Part shown: in pieces, positions 50,503 through 64,000 of the stretch
Numbering within the stretch: the stretch's first letter is position 1
Layout: each line of letters opens with the position of its first letter
DNA from: Pocillopora verrucosa
Taxonomy: Eukaryota > Cnidaria > Anthozoa > Scleractinia > Pocilloporidae
NCBI RefSeq assembly: GCF_036669915.1
Contig: NC_089314.1
Location: 31,866,134 to 31,930,133, forward strand
DNA length: 64,000 nt
Direction of reading: 5' to 3'
Notes under the pieces: model-generated
What the model saw: only the letters and a program-made list of their open reading frames with translations
What the model was told of the DNA's origin: nothing
The model's database searches: none
Program-made: the position numbers and the translations under genes

Positions 50503-53500
50503 AGCGTTCTTTTCATTCGTTACTGTGTAAATAACATCAGAAGAACTTACGATCGACTCACTGGCCTCAAACGACCCGTAACAACGGATGGAAACGTGAT
50601 ACGACTTTGGAAGTCAAAGGGGTTTAAACTGTCACACGCTTGTCAACACGAATATAGACAGCTGGTAGCTGTGGTCGGTATTCCATTTGTTTTCTTTTGC
50701 AAATATTTTTTTCCAGCCAACTTATCAGGCTGGATTTAATTTTAATTTTCAACGTATATTACTTAAATCACATCTTCTGTTAACAATATTGATCTGTACA
50801 AGTGAGCTGCTCTTTGCCTGGTAACTGTACAGGAAACTGCGCCCTTGCCACACCTATCCCAAACAAATAAAAGTCAAAAGTACCGCCAGGCTAAACAACC
50901 TTGATAAACAAAATTCTTAAACGTTCGAAAGGTTTTCAGACTTTACTGCGGTATATGCTTCTCTCTTCTCGTAAATTCTTGAAAATAACTCGTGGGAATT
51001 ATTTTGCTCTCGCAAAAGTGTATTCGCTTATCACTTCAGGACTTTCTCGCAGCGACCAAAAAGTTAAATGAAAAAACACGCTGGAGTATGACCGTTAAAG
51101 CGTTTTTCCTTCCCGCTAGCCTGCAGTATTATCTGAAGCTATTTATGATGAAGAAAATCATTTTTATTATTACACACCCAAACTTTTCAACAGCTCTTAA
51201 TTTTTGGGTTTGTTGTTTGCAGTATGTCTTTTTCGTAGACCATTCTATCAGTAACAAATAGCTTCAACTGATTATTTAGCCTGTAGTTAGCTTGGAGTAG
51301 AGTGAGGGGACAACTGAATGAATTTGTAGGATAGCGTGCGACCAAGGCTCTTTAACTGTGGTAAACCTTGGTCCGGTTAAAATTACATTATTGTAAATTG
51401 AGGCACAGCGACCCCAGAAGGCCACTTCACACATATTTAGACAGACACGTGAACACCGCTGATCCTTCAAACCCGGTTGAAAAGAAAAACACTGTTTACA
51501 AGGCAATAGATAACACCTATTGGTTAAAGGAGTACCAACCCCCACTCCCCGAAGTATCTAGCCCATTGAATATCTGTTGCCATAGGCCATTCAGGTTGAT
51601 GCTTCATTAAGAAACAGGTTGCGGGCGGCCTGATGCCTAACCAGTTCCAGACTCTCAGTCGGTGTAGGCGAGTGAAAAAACGGACGCTGAACGACGAATA
51701 GAGGATGTGGCTGTCGAAACTACGGCTGCGAATTGAAGTAAGCGACTAAAAAAGCGAATTACGAAATTACAGTTAAATGTATATGCAACAATTATTGCAA
51801 ATCCTGTCTTTTAATAAATCGGAATTTTACCGGCCAATTCATTTAAGACTTCCATATAGCTTAAGCTGCTGAGTGAAATTAAAAAAAAAGAGAGAGCTGT
51901 TGGAGTTCTTGTAATACCGGTGTTCACAGTCGTGAATGCCTCACAGCACAATGTAAGCTTGTACAAATAGATATTGCGTGATCATAAGCGGAAATTGTCT
52001 ATATTAGAAGAAGTAGGTCAATGGAAACCACCATTTCCTTTCAGTGTAGATGCCTTTAAATAACTTGTTTTGGTTCGGTAGTTTCCAAAACAATTTCACA
52101 ACCAGCTCTCAGCATGATACATCCTTTCTCATTTTGCGGAGAGGAACTTGCGCTTCCAGTAACAATCGTCAATTTAGACTTTTATTTTCTAATTTGCTTC
52201 TTCACTAAATGTGTGTTTGGATCAACAAGTCTGGGTTGATCTCTCGTGGGCACTATTAGGCGGATAGGATAACTGCACCGAGTAGTTACCGCTTATTTAT
52301 TTCTTTACACATGGTACAGCCATACGTCAGTACATGAGCCCACTCAATCAGGGTTGTTCGGTGCTCTGCTCATTTAGCGGCAAAGTCTATCTTAAATGTC
52401 GATGTCTCTTTGCAGTCCCCTGTTTTATCAGTTACTTTCACTGACAGCTTAAGGCTCCCAGCGAACGCTGAATAACCCAGACCTTAACGCGTATTTAGGA
52501 AAACATGGGGCAATAAATGATCAGATTCCAAACTTTTCACATCGCTTTTCTACCTTTTGCTCATGGGAAGAATACCATCGTTGCCTTTTTTGCTCGATTT
52601 ACCAGAGAAGATTAGCGGTGTTCGAGTTACATGGCGTGGACTGATCTAACACGTCATGTCAAAAAGGCTTTCAGTTCGCGACAGTTACATTTTACCATTC
52701 TTACTTTCCTTTTACAATTTGATTAATATATTGCCAATTATCATATTCACTTCTGACTATCACTGATAGAACTCTGTTTCATCAGTCATTACGAATCTTT
52801 TTGTTGTCCTCCATTAATAGAGATTTGTCTGATTTTAAGGCTCTCAACTGGTTTGCAGCCTTTTAAAAACAGACTAATGGATGTGAGAGAAAATACGAAC
52901 TACAAATACAGAGGGCTGAAGAGGTCAAGGTGGAGTTGGCCAAAGTCACGCGAAGATGGCTTAGACAACACCCAGTAATTATGGAACTTTTTTTTTGTTT
53001 GTTTTTTTTTTGTTTACTGTCTTTTCTCTTTTTAGCCTTTTGTAGGTTGCAATGAATTGACAGAGGTGTACTCTCGGCAGCTTACAGAGGAAATAACAAC
53101 TTTTAGGTAAACTGATAGTAAAGTTAAAAGAAACACAGTAGAGTCATGATGGTCTCCATGGTATGTGAAGTAAACAAACTCGTTAGAAACTCATATTTAG
53201 TGTTGAATATATGTACGTGAGTGAACGGAGACGATATTGGCCTGATACTCATTAACAAGCCATTCTGTCTGAGTGATATGTAGGCCATGCTGTGTAATCC
53301 ACTACTGCGTGCAAACTTTAGTTTAGGAAATATGACACTGACAGAAGATAAGATTGGCAGAAACACCTATCTGTTTTCCCAAAAAAACTGCGTCGAAGTA
53401 AGACAAAAAAAAAAATTTTTTATCTTCAGAGCATGTCAAGTTGAAAGTTTATATTAGCTGTAAGTGGCCGGATTTTAAGACCTCATCTGATGTCACCGCT

Positions 53501-56500
53501 GACTTCAATATTGTCTACAACCAAATACAACGAAAGTTAATCGCTGTTTAGTTCCTGTATGTATTGCCTCTGTGCCGTAAAAAAATGTTTCCTTTTTGAC
53601 CGACAAGAACTCACCTCCACACGTTTACAATATATATATTTTTTGTTAAAAAAAATACCGTAATACTATTCAAACGGTCTATTTGACTTTGTTTTTGTTA
53701 TTTATCCTCGTGTCTTTGGCGACAGACAAGACGAAATCAACAGACGGAACGACTGGGCTTTGTTAAATGTTAGAAGTATTGTTCTACTTAAGAGTTAATG
53801 ATAGAACAAAGTGGATGATAGAAAAGATTATTTCACCTCCTGGTCATTCCTTAGTAGTCTGTTCATATTTAATTAGTTAGCGGGTACGTTTGTAGTGCAG
53901 CGCAAAAAATACGAGAGAGGTTTAGGCCGGCTGAAGATTCCCTTCTTCATACGCTCTGCACATCTGATGCCGCCTCGTTTCCGATCTGAACGTCTGGAAT
54001 TCGAACAGTTTAGTCCACTGTAATAGTGATAGTCAGACTTTCCCCAAGCCAGCCATAATTCAGCTTAGAGTACATTAAGATGTACATCCTTCAATTTAAT
54101 TTAGACGCAGGTCTATCACCAGATATCCCTTGTATTCTATCAGGCCTATAGCCCCTTTCTTATTGTAATTGGACTCCGCCCTCAAAAGAGACTGTGGTGA
54201 AAGATTTAAAGGTTTTTTCAAAACTCCGAAATGGAACCTTGCATGTGCTTTAAGGTAAGACACGCGCGGGAATAAATTGTGGAGGATGAGCGAATCACTC
54301 CTGTCAATGACATTTCGATTAAGTGCCACGTCAAATCAATATGGCTGTCCTGTGGGACTCTTCATGTATCAAACTACTTTTCACCATTCTTGTTAATTGA
54401 TCTGCGATGTCATGTCTCAGCAAACGATGGTAATTATGATCTGAAGTGTCTTCAAACTATCGAGGTTGGCACTGCCTGAGCCATGTGGCAAAGATAACTT
54501 TTTCGTCTCCATATTAAGTGGCTCTGATTAAATAAACAGATGCAAGATTATTTTGACTAAAGGTTTTTATCACCCTAGTGTCACGGTTGCATTTGAATTG
54601 CCCCAAGACAAAAAAATCGCCTCAAGCCATTTGAATATCATTGAATAATATTCTTAAAGGGCTGTCTGCCGTTCAGCTTAACCTAGCCGGTTAGTGTTCA
54701 GTTTACACCCAGTCAATGGCGTTGTTGTACTAGCTGTAGTGCATCCTTTTCATGAGTATGTGAGAGTCACGTGTTTACATGAAAATAGATTAGGAAGTGT
54801 GCTCTAGTCAGTTGAGGTTATTTTTCAACATAAAGACAGCCTTAACGTAATATTTGTCGTGATCTGCTGATGTAATGAGCTATATCGGAGCAAATGGCTC
54901 GAGGGTCAACTCTTTTCTGGGAAGCAGTACTACTTTGGCACGTTGATCGTCGTTTTTTCCATTTTGGGCGTTTGGAGTTAAGAAACGAAAAATTGGAGCT
55001 TATAACAACTTACATTTACATGATTTCCCAATTTGCATTCATTTTTGATTGCGTGCAGTTCACTGAAGTGAAGTTTTTGACTCTTATCGAGAGAAGGAAG
55101 CTAGGAAAACCACTTAATCTCATTAAATTCTTTTCTCTAATAGTTTCTTTGTTTGTGGATTGACAACTTTGTATAGCATAAGTGGTTGAGGAGAAAGAAC
55201 GCACGAAACACGGGAGAACTTTACATCAAACATTTTTTAACGCCAGAGAAGAACATTTTTAGCCTAAGAGCGAAAAGAGAAAGGCGTAAAATGATGTTTG
55301 AAATAATATTTGGTATCTCACGGATCACAAGGTTTCAAGTGTGCACTTATATTAAAATTATTATTCATTAATGCCTCGAGAACCTTGCACGAAACCTTGA
55401 ACTCGTGCTGCAGACACCCGCAAAATCCGCCAGACCCCCCCAAAAAATAGCTCAGTCCATAACGATACAGTAATGTGTTTATACCGATAAGACAGGGTTC
55501 CCTTGATTAACAGTAATGTATAGATTTGCAGCTTACCTGGGGCATGGAATTTTTCACAAAATAACTTGGCACTTACTTACTTTGTTGTAAATCTGTTCTC
55601 CGAAAACCCAGAAAGCGGAATTCCTGTTTTAACTCATTTATTTTTTCAACGACATGATTGATCACGGAGGATGTCGTCTTTTTTAACTTTCATTACATCT
55701 TTCAACAATTGAAAGAAATATGACCCCAGGTGGTAAAATAAAATCACGATTCTTGATTCAAAAATACTACAATTTTTTAAAAATAGAATCAAGCTTCGAA
55801 TCGGAAACCCTGGCGACGATATATTTGATTCTGCAAAGTCAACAGTCTTCTAGTTTGATTCAGTGTCGACGGAGGTGACAAAAGGGTCTTCTGGTTTACT
55901 TTTATTTCTTTTGCTAAACAATATGAACCACTGCCCGGTCTATGCGTCCAAGGATTTCAAGTTCATCAGACTGTATGGAAAATAGCTAACAATGGGTGTG
56001 ACTTTTGTTTGCTTTGGCCGCTGTTTAACTTAAAAGCGGCAGGGGATTATCAAATAATATTTTAGTAATTCCCTTAATTATTTACCTTAGTGTCCGTGAA
56101 CCGAGTGGTGCGCCGAAAACTCTGCGTTTCGTAGATAATTGCCGTATTCAGTCGTGTATAAATTGAATTTGAAATTATATACTACATGCAATTTCAATTA
56201 ATAACCGCGAAATTTTTCCGCTAAATCTGGCGATCTATTAGCAAAGTGTGATATCTTACGTCTTCCGTTCTGTTTTCTTTATTTTCCGGTTGTATCTTGA
56301 AACCGAGCAGAGAGCATAAACACTGTCGCTTCAACAACATTAACACTTAAAAAAAAAAACTTAAAATGAGAGATCAGTAATTGATCAAACTAAATCTTGC
56401 AACAGAACAAGTACACCTCTGTAGCACAGAGGATGAGGAGCCCAAGAACGAAAAGAAAAAAAAAGCATCGATTTGTTTGAATTAGTAACTTATCCCAGTT

Positions 56501-59056
56501 TCTTTTTACACATTTAATTTTTTTCTAATTGAATCTAGCAGATTACAGAAAAGTCACAACTATTCTCGTCTATAAAACTACAAAACGGACATTTTCTTCC
56601 TGTCGTTCTTTTAAAGTCAGTTAAGCAACTGATGGCCCGGTTTTCCAAGCATTTTAACAGACTTTTTAAGAAAACTAAACCTTCGATCGATATTCACAGA
56701 AGATAAACAATCAGCAGTCATATTCACTAGGACGGTTAATTTACTAATGAAACTCAACTAATAATCCAATGAGTGTAAAGTTTTCAGTACCGCACGCACG
56801 AGAAGTATCTCTGCATCAGTTTCCTCTCTTTAACTTTTGATATTTACGTTAAAATTTCTTTAACAACAGTACTAAAATCACTAACAGATTTTTCGTGTTA
56901 ATGTTATTCTGACAGCTTGCTTTGAAAGTAAATAGAAAAAGCAAGTTCTCCGGCCGAGCATAACCCTTACAAAGGTACATCCAGCAATCAATTCTAGAAT
57001 ATGACAACACTCTTCTCTGGTAAAGAAAAGATAATCACTACTGACAAATTTTATCGATATGCATTGAAATTCTCGTAAGCCTCATGAAGGGAGGTATCTT
57101 CGAGTTGTTTTATCTCTACGCGCCAAAGACACGCTCATTCTGAAACGACTGAGACCGTTTATTTGCCCCGGGGCGGTGGGGGACTAAAGATTGTTAATTT
57201 TATATGCATGTTTTCAAACCAAATGAAAGTTAAGCCGGTGCTAGAATAGGTTAAAACTCTTCCTTCCTACCCCGATTGCCGACGGATTATTTCAGTAAAC
57301 AGTTAATCGGTGCGATGGTCCCTTGAAAACCCACATGGTTAGAGAATTCTCTTTTATTGTCAACGAAAAGAAAAGGAGGTAGAAACAGTTGCGTTCACCT
57401 ACCTCGAAATTTTTTAAGGTTTAACAAATAAAGAATGATAAAACTTATCGGAGAATATCATAATGACTACATGTAATCCGACTGAGACTAAAACGTGGGT
57501 ACGGTCAGCCGCTGAATCTCAAGTATTAAGAAACTATACATGTCATTATTTCTTTCATTTTCATTTTTTACACACGTTCTTTTTATTTCTTTTTTTCAAT
57601 CCAGAATATAGAGGACACTATGTCAAAACGATGAACTTTTTGTGAATGGATATGTTGCCATATGATCGGTTTTTTTCTTATTTTGATCGCTACAGATATA
57701 GCTCTATCCTACAAAATATTTGTACTAACAGCGAGTTTTATCGGCTTGTATACGAAAGTCATTATCCTTTCATTTCAAAATGTTTAGCATCAATCTGCTT
57801 TTATCAAGTTTTTCTTTCTAGTTCAGCAGCTCAATATATTCTTTCAATTTCTATGGCGGTAATTTAGGCGCTCTCTGAATTGTCTGTTCAAGTGTCTATT
57901 CATTGGGTCGCGGATGTCTATGACAGTCTCCATTTTCTTTTTCAAAGCCATCAACTTGTTGTTAACGAGATCCTACCTTGATAGCTTTAGGGTCCTCAAA
58001 AAAACCTTGGGCGATGGGCAGACGCACGTAAGGTACGGAGACTCTGAATAAACATCCAAAAATTTTACCATTCTGTTTTTCGAGTGAAGGTTATGGTAAT
58101 TTATATATCAAAAACCTTTTCTGAAATTCAGTTAATTAATCCTTGTATCCCAATCTTTATTCTGTTTAAATCAATCATGTGAACAGTTTTTCCAGTGACA
58201 ACTCTTGCGACGAAGGGCAAATTTCGTGTGTGGGTGAAATGTGATGCTCTCGTTGGTTTATTTTCATATTTCGTTTACAAAAACTGAGCAATGTTTTGAA
58301 TTGACAACGCATGCATGGGCAAATCTCTTGTAAAAGAGGAAGGAAATAAATCCTGCATTGCGTGCAGATCGACGAGGAACTCCCGATATGGCTGTGAATT
58401 ATTCACAGCTGTCTTGGGCCACAACGATTAACAGAGAAAAAGGGAACAAAAGCCAGTCATTATTGTTTACTCTGTGCTCCTCAGGTTTTTTCACTTTTCC
58501 CTCGCACTTTAAAAAAGCAAACACTTTGATAAATCCACTTCATTTTCGCACGAACTCGTTGCTTTTGCTTGTGTTCCTGGTACAAAAAGTCACGCGTCAA
58601 ACTGATTAAATAAGAATCCTACAAATAAATATATTTTCGGAGTTTTCGCAGAAAAAAGGATCGTGAGACGCGAACTAGTATTTACTAATGGGATTTCTCC
58701 GGCCAAATCGACATTTAGAAAGCATTGAGACTTCGATGATGTATTCAGAATTGTCAACATGGCGCTAAAAGCTATACAAGCAGCACGAAACTAAAAATTA
58801 GAGTAAAGACGAGAAAAATCATCAGATCAAACAGTTCAAAGGATAAACGAGATCTTACAGGAAACACCTTTGTGTGTTTTTCAGTGCTTTCGTATATTTC
58901 ACGTCTCAAAATTTCTTTTCGTGACTTCCTCCCTCATCCATCCTCGACACACACGATATTTACATCGTCTACCGTGCTTACCTGGGTACGAGCACGTGCA
59001 TTATTACGTCATCACATGGTCGCTAGTCACACAACAGTTGCCTTTTATTGCCCAAT
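50503..59056. other. 8.5-kb region without a recognised gene
   Basis: This lies between two divergent genes. I looked on both strands for exons with family similarity and found none. Open frames are short and lack coding-like composition. The sequence has several poly-A/poly-T tracts (e.g. 52988-53018) and few of the repeat families common elsewhere in the window. It may hold untranslated exons, non-coding RNA or distal regulatory elements. Confidence 0.5.
58992..59012. promoter_or_regulatory. E-box and CRE/ATF-like sites upstream of DNAJA2
   Basis: GCACGTGC at 58992-58999 is an E-box core and TTACGTCAT at 59004-59012 matches a CRE/ATF half-palindrome, 45-65 bp before the start codon. Such sites suit a chaperone promoter, but both motifs are short and could be chance. 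No heat-shock element triplet was noticed here. Confidence 0.3.
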
Positions 59057-62000
59057 ATGGCGGACACGCGGCTCTATGAAATTCTCGGTGTTTCGCCGAG
59101 TGCGAGCGATGTGGAGATAAAAAAGGTAAACTAGGAAGATTTATGAAATCAAGAATAGTACTTGGGGGCTTCATAAACGATTTATCTGACGTTAACTTTG
59201 TCAAAATCGTCTAATTTGTTAGGCTTACAGGAAGCTCGCGAAAGAGTATCACCCCGACAAAAACCCTGACGCAGGCGATAGAGTAAGTTAGTTGTCTTTG
59301 AATTTGTTAATGTTTTGAACTCGTTATTTGCCTTCTTGTCCTTCTAACGTCAACTTCTTGTCTCTAGTTTAAGGAAATAAGCTTCGCTCACGAGGTACTT
59401 TCGAACCCTGAGAAACGCGAACTTTATGACAAATACGGAGAGAAGGGATTACGCGAAGGCGCTGGTATGGGTAAGTAATTTTGACACCGCTCGGTTCCTT
59501 ATTTTAGCTGCATTTGGACTGATCTTTTCATGCTCAGAAACTGAAATTGCTCATTATTAAATCTCCACTTGAAACGTGACGTGATGTGTTTTACTTTGGC
59601 TGAAACGAACCTTGAATTGTCTCCGATTTGCATCAGCATGCTTCTCTTCTTATAATATCATGAACCTTTTTCCCTTTTCATTTCCTCAGGTGGGGGTATG
59701 GACGATCTTTTGTCGCATATTTTCGGCGGTTTTGGCGGTGGAATGTTCGGTAAGTCGATATTTTGATCGTGTTGGCGCCGTAACATTTACTGCTCTAAGC
59801 ATGTTTAGAATGGACGAAAATGCCAAAAAACCAACTTTACCGGAAGTGGATTAAAGCTAAGAACTGAAGAAACTGACATTTCTTGTGGACATTTCATGAC
59901 TCTAGTAGGTCGTAAATATAAAATTGGTAACAATTTGGAAACATTTTCCCGTATAAATTCGTGTTTATTGAAAGATGGTTCGGCCATGCCTTGCTAAAGC
60001 CACTCAATTGACAGTATGAAGTCGTCTTTTAGAGAGATATTGTTGTCGAGAGTTCGATATCAGCCCAAGTTTTGAAAGTCGGTGATGTATTAAGAACATT
60101 CCATCCAAATTTTCGGCTCCTTTGGGTTGCTACGTCATTGAATAATCCTTTTATCTTGTTTAGCTGGGGGAATTTCTGTAATGCTTAGTTATCGCGAAAT
60201 TTCTACCCTTTAATGGGCTAAAAATCGGTATGATATAAGTATAGATGAGCTCACATTATGGATAGAATTTTGGCTTTAAATGAATTCGTTGTGCAACCAC
60301 GGTTACTAAAAATAACCTTATTTTATGGAATCGTAATATAGCTGTAAGTGTCATTATTTATAATGTATACATTCAGAAAGTAGACTTTATTGTGTTGTCT
60401 ATCTGTAGAAAATTGATGACCATGGCCTTTACAAATGTATTTTGTTTCTCTATGCTGAAAAATAACACGCTCTTCTTAATGTAACAAATATGTCTTGTCT
60501 CCAAGGTAACTGGTGCTATGAAGGTGTCATGATTTTGAGGTCTCCTAAACAAAGCCTAGTTTACATGATCTCTGTTAAATTTGATTAGATTTAGTCAAAT
60601 ATTAGTTGTAATAACTGTACTTCAGTTATGCTCAGTCATGTTGAGATAACAACACTCCTTTGAACTTTCTCACTGATCATATAGTCTTCCCATTATGTTT
60701 TAAGTAGATCTTTGTTGATCAGTTCTTCTGTGAAAGTTTAATCATGTATAGCGTTTCATTATTTTTAGCAACAGTTTTGTTCTAACCCTTTGACACTTTA
60801 TATTTAATTCTGCAAAATCAGGGATCAAATTAAATTTATGTTGAAGAAGCCCAACTTTTAATCACTAATCTTTAGTTACAAACATTCAAAGCCAAAATGA
60901 GTTCTCTTATTCAAATATTGTTCTGCATCAAAAGTGCAATTTTAATGGAACATATTTGTTACACTTGCACATGTACTGTTAACCATGCAGCTGTGCGAGA
61001 TTTCTAAAAGATTAAGCAATATCATGCCTGTCTGAACATCCAGGGAATTTTTAAATTGGTTTTGCTGGATGAAAGCTGTCTCTGAATTTAATTATTTTTT
61101 AATATTTAGCTGTGTCCACCATTTTATCTTCTGAAGAATTTCAGAATTATGTTGTAATTAAACCTTGAGGGGTCTAGATCTTAATACAATTGAGCTATAT
61201 GAAACTGCCAAATTTGGAAGGCCAGGTTTTTCAAGTCCTCTTTTAATGTACCTGTGTATTTGCAATTTGTAAATGAATTGAGTTAGTGGGAGCTTTTTGA
61301 TTCCTTTTGGTTTTTAATAGGAATTTGTCATTTGTTGTCATTGTTCACCGGTATTCATTTACACCATGCCATGGCTGTGTAACCGCCCAATTTTTTGTAT
61401 AGTAGGATTTGCCCATAAGTTATCTTTCCTCAATGGTTACTACTTTAATGAAAACCCTTTCAAATGGTCTATCAACCAATCATAAGGCTGAGAAGAATGT
61501 GAACAATATCAAGAAACCATTTTAAATGTATTATTTTACATCAGTTCATTTTAAACTTCTGAAGTATGATTATACAACAAGTATATATTTTCTTACTTAT
61601 TACTCGTATTAGTGTTGTAAATATCTCTTTGAAGTTCTTTGATTTAACTTAGTATGGTGGGGGTATTGCATTTGATCATATCTAGTCACATTTTTGATCA
61701 TATCTAGTCATATTTTTGATCATATCTGTCAATATTTTGCATTATGTATTAAGCAGCAGTTATGTGAAAAGCTATGGCAACAGCCCTGAAAGTAATTCTA
61801 AACAATGAGTGGCCACTAAGTCACTGATAGATGAATAGTGTAGAAAAGTTCAAGACTTTTGTCTTCAGGAATAAGAACAATCTTGTTCTTACTTTTGGGT
61901 TAGATTTTTTACTTTTAAAAACAAGCATTTTATTATACCCTAAACCCTGTAGCATCCTATATTTGATAGCCAGCTCTTTACATTGGCCTCTTTCATCTGT

Positions 62001-63896
62001 TCCCAAGGTGCATGACTTAAGATTGTGACTGATACTGGAACCATTGCAAATAACATTTCCTTGCTAGCAACTAAAAGTTTTGGTCTGGTCACCACCTTGG
62101 CAACTGAATTTTTGTCAGTTTGAAATTAAAAGTTATATAATTTAAGTTCGGAGGAGCCTCGTATTGTTGTTAAGGAAATTTGCTTAAATTCCTACTCCTT
62201 TTTCCTCACACTTTTGCACAAGTGATCACTGTTCCTCCTTTTTACATGGGTGCAGAATTTCAAGTAGGTCATAACAGTACAACTTGTATTTTAAATCTGG
62301 CCCCTTTGGTTGTTACAAGATGTCTGTCAAAAGAGAACTTTTAAAGTACCATAAATCATAACAGTAGTGAATTACTTTTGTTCAATTTGTTGTATTTTTA
62401 AGGTGGTGGAGGACTCAGACAAAGAAGAAGGCGAGGAGAAGATCTCTTCCATCCTCTAAAGTAAAGATAATTCTTTTCTGTTTTTCTCATTGGGTATTAC
62501 CATATTGTTACTTACTTTTGCTGGACTTAATTATTGTAATTTTTTACAATTGTCAAAAAAATCACAGAATTAAAGACCTGTATAAAGAGCTTTGGCTCTT
62601 TATTGAACCCCCTACTTTCCCAGAGAACATGGATGCAAAATTGGATGTACAGTACAATCAGAGAAATTGCCAGCACAAATTGCATGTTTTATGTAGTAAT
62701 CCCTACAGCACTGTATCTGAGTTATGTTGTGTACTGTATAATTTGAGCAATAATTTTTTAGTATGTGTTTCAATCAAATTTAGCTTTTTGTATTTGATTC
62801 TGTAGGGTTACATTAGAAGATCTTTACAATGGAAAGTCAACCAAATTACAACTCAGTAAGAATGTGATCTGTGCAGTATGTAAGGGGTAAGGTTACTCAT
62901 TGTTTAACTTTGGTCATACACTATCAACAGTTCATCGGTAATTGTCATTTATTTGCAGTAACTGAAATGTTTTTAATTACCATCAACAACTATCAATTTC
63001 TGAAGAACAATGAAGTTTTTGACAAGCTTTTGAGATTTTCAGAATGCCACATTATATATCATTCAGCATGTGAAACATATTTAAGCAATGTGTTCATACT
63101 TCAAGTTTTTTCTTAATGTGAGATGACTACCCACAGGCTTACTTTTAAAAACACAAATGTCTGTGAGTCAATGGAAATGGCTCGAAACACACATTTTTTT
63201 TGATTATTGCCGCAATAATCCAATGTTTACAACCATGCATGTATTGCAGGGTTGGTGGAAAAGCTGGAGCTGTGCGGACATGTCAGGGGTGTAAAGGGAG
63301 GGGAATAAAAGTGACTATTCGCCAAATTGGTCCTGGAATGGTTCAGCAGATGCAGTCTACCTGTAATGAATGCAGTGGGGAAGGTAAGGGGAATGGTGAG
63401 ACTGAGGATATGCCTTAGGTACTTTGATTTGTTGTAAGAATGTGCAAAATGATGAAGAACCATGGGCTAAATTAAAAGTCTGACAGCCTTGTTTGACGAA
63501 ATTTCCATGCTGCCTTCCTGCTGATTGCACACAGGTCACCCTCAATACCACACAAGACCATGGAAAAATTGGATGGTGGTAATTTATGATGACCTTGAAT
63601 GAGTAGATGGAATGCTCATTCCCATATGGAGAGCCAGTTAATTGTGAATTGTTTGATCAATTTAAATTCATTCCTTAATCAAATGCACTTTGCTATTCAA
63701 GTTGATTGTGTGACTAGGATTTAGTAAGAGAAATGAAATGCATTCATGTAGATGTTATGTGATGTTTTGATTACTTCTGTACAAACTTTGTTCCTGTTGC
63801 TCTATTAATAACTTTTCAGGTGAAGTACTCAATCCCAAGGACAGGTGTAAAAAATGCCAGGGGAAAAAAGTTGTTAAAGAAAGCAAGATATTAGAG
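59057..63896 (+). CDS. DNAJA2: DnaJ homolog subfamily A member 2-like (5' part, eight exons)
   Basis: Eight exons, 59057-59125, 59223-59282, 59368-59470, 59690-59749, 62403-62460, 62806-62886, 63250-63383 and 63820-63896, give the first 214 residues; the gene runs past the right edge. The J domain (about 5-67) has [11 protein letters not shown], the HPD tripeptide in KEYHPDKNP, and [20 protein letters not shown] Gly/Phe-rich linker follows ([19 protein letters not shown]), then an Arg cluster. The cysteine-rich zinc domain has four repeats: [24 protein letters not shown] and CKKCQGKK. Type I Hsp40s deliver clients to Hsp70 and stimulate its ATPase in the cytosol (family knowledge). MHPLK-like [20 protein letters not shown] and MIRQ-like [16 protein letters not shown] favour DNAJA2 over DNAJA1. 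Intron 4 is 2.65 kb. Confidence 0.94.
61672..61735. repeat. short tandem repeat, GATCATATCTAGTCATATTTTT
   Basis: Three copies of a unit of about 22 bp (GATCATATCTAGTCA-ATTTTT), the last diverged, in DNAJA2 intron 4. Confidence 0.8.
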
Positions 63897-64000
63897 GTAA
63901 ATTACTGAGTTATGGTTCACCACTTACTAGAAAAAAATAATTGGATGGGTGAGAGTTGTAAATGGTAAATCGAAAAACTGTGATCATTGGTTGGAGATGC

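Overview
The window is eukaryotic nuclear DNA: AT-rich, intron-dense and full of short hairpin repeats. Its intron-exon structures and conserved proteins point to an animal. The repeat families (palindromic elements of about 130-180 bp, Penelope-like and MULE remnants, a tRNA-like SINE) and the invertebrate-style proteins suggest a cnidarian, probably an anthozoan such as a stony coral. That taxonomic placement is inference. Exons were built by hand from splice signals, reading phase and known family sequences, and every joined reading frame closes without a frameshift.

Layout from left to right. (1) 381-2981, +: the 3' part of an RSPRY1-like SPRY-RING ubiquitin ligase, cut by the left edge. 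(2) 4527-13066, -, and 15045-23772, -: two head-to-tail prolidase (PEPD) genes. Each has 16 exons, with identical intron phases and almost identical exon lengths. The right copy keeps the full active site. The left copy keeps all five metal ligands but has lost conserved substrate-site histidines. (3) 24031-27403, +: CFAP418 (C8orf37), sharing a 258-bp head-to-head promoter with the right prolidase. (4) 27976-28983, -: an intronless beta-1,3-galactosyltransferase-like (GT31) gene. (5) 31822-36227, -: EIF6 in seven exons. (6) 38303-46964, -: SLC9A8 (NHE8) in 17 exons, including a minor-spliceosome AT-AC intron. (7) 48403-50502, -: an intronless two-pass membrane protein that resembles the APD1-4 luminal domain and has a repeated Arg/Ser-rich tail. 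(8) 50503-59056: about 8.5 kb with no gene I can support. (9) 59057-63896, +: the first eight exons of a DNAJA2-like type I Hsp40, cut by the right edge.

The genes are mostly unrelated housekeeping functions: ubiquitination, collagen dipeptide turnover, cilium or photoreceptor maintenance, glycosylation, 60S ribosome biogenesis, Golgi/endosome pH and cytosolic chaperoning. Only the prolidase pair is a true local gene family. Repeats sit in introns and intergenic gaps. They include a Penelope GIY-YIG remnant next to a hammerhead-like motif, a MULE transposase remnant, two minisatellites, nested MITEs and a telomere-like tract beside strong hairpins. No bacterial-type features (operons, CRISPR arrays, attachment sites) are present.
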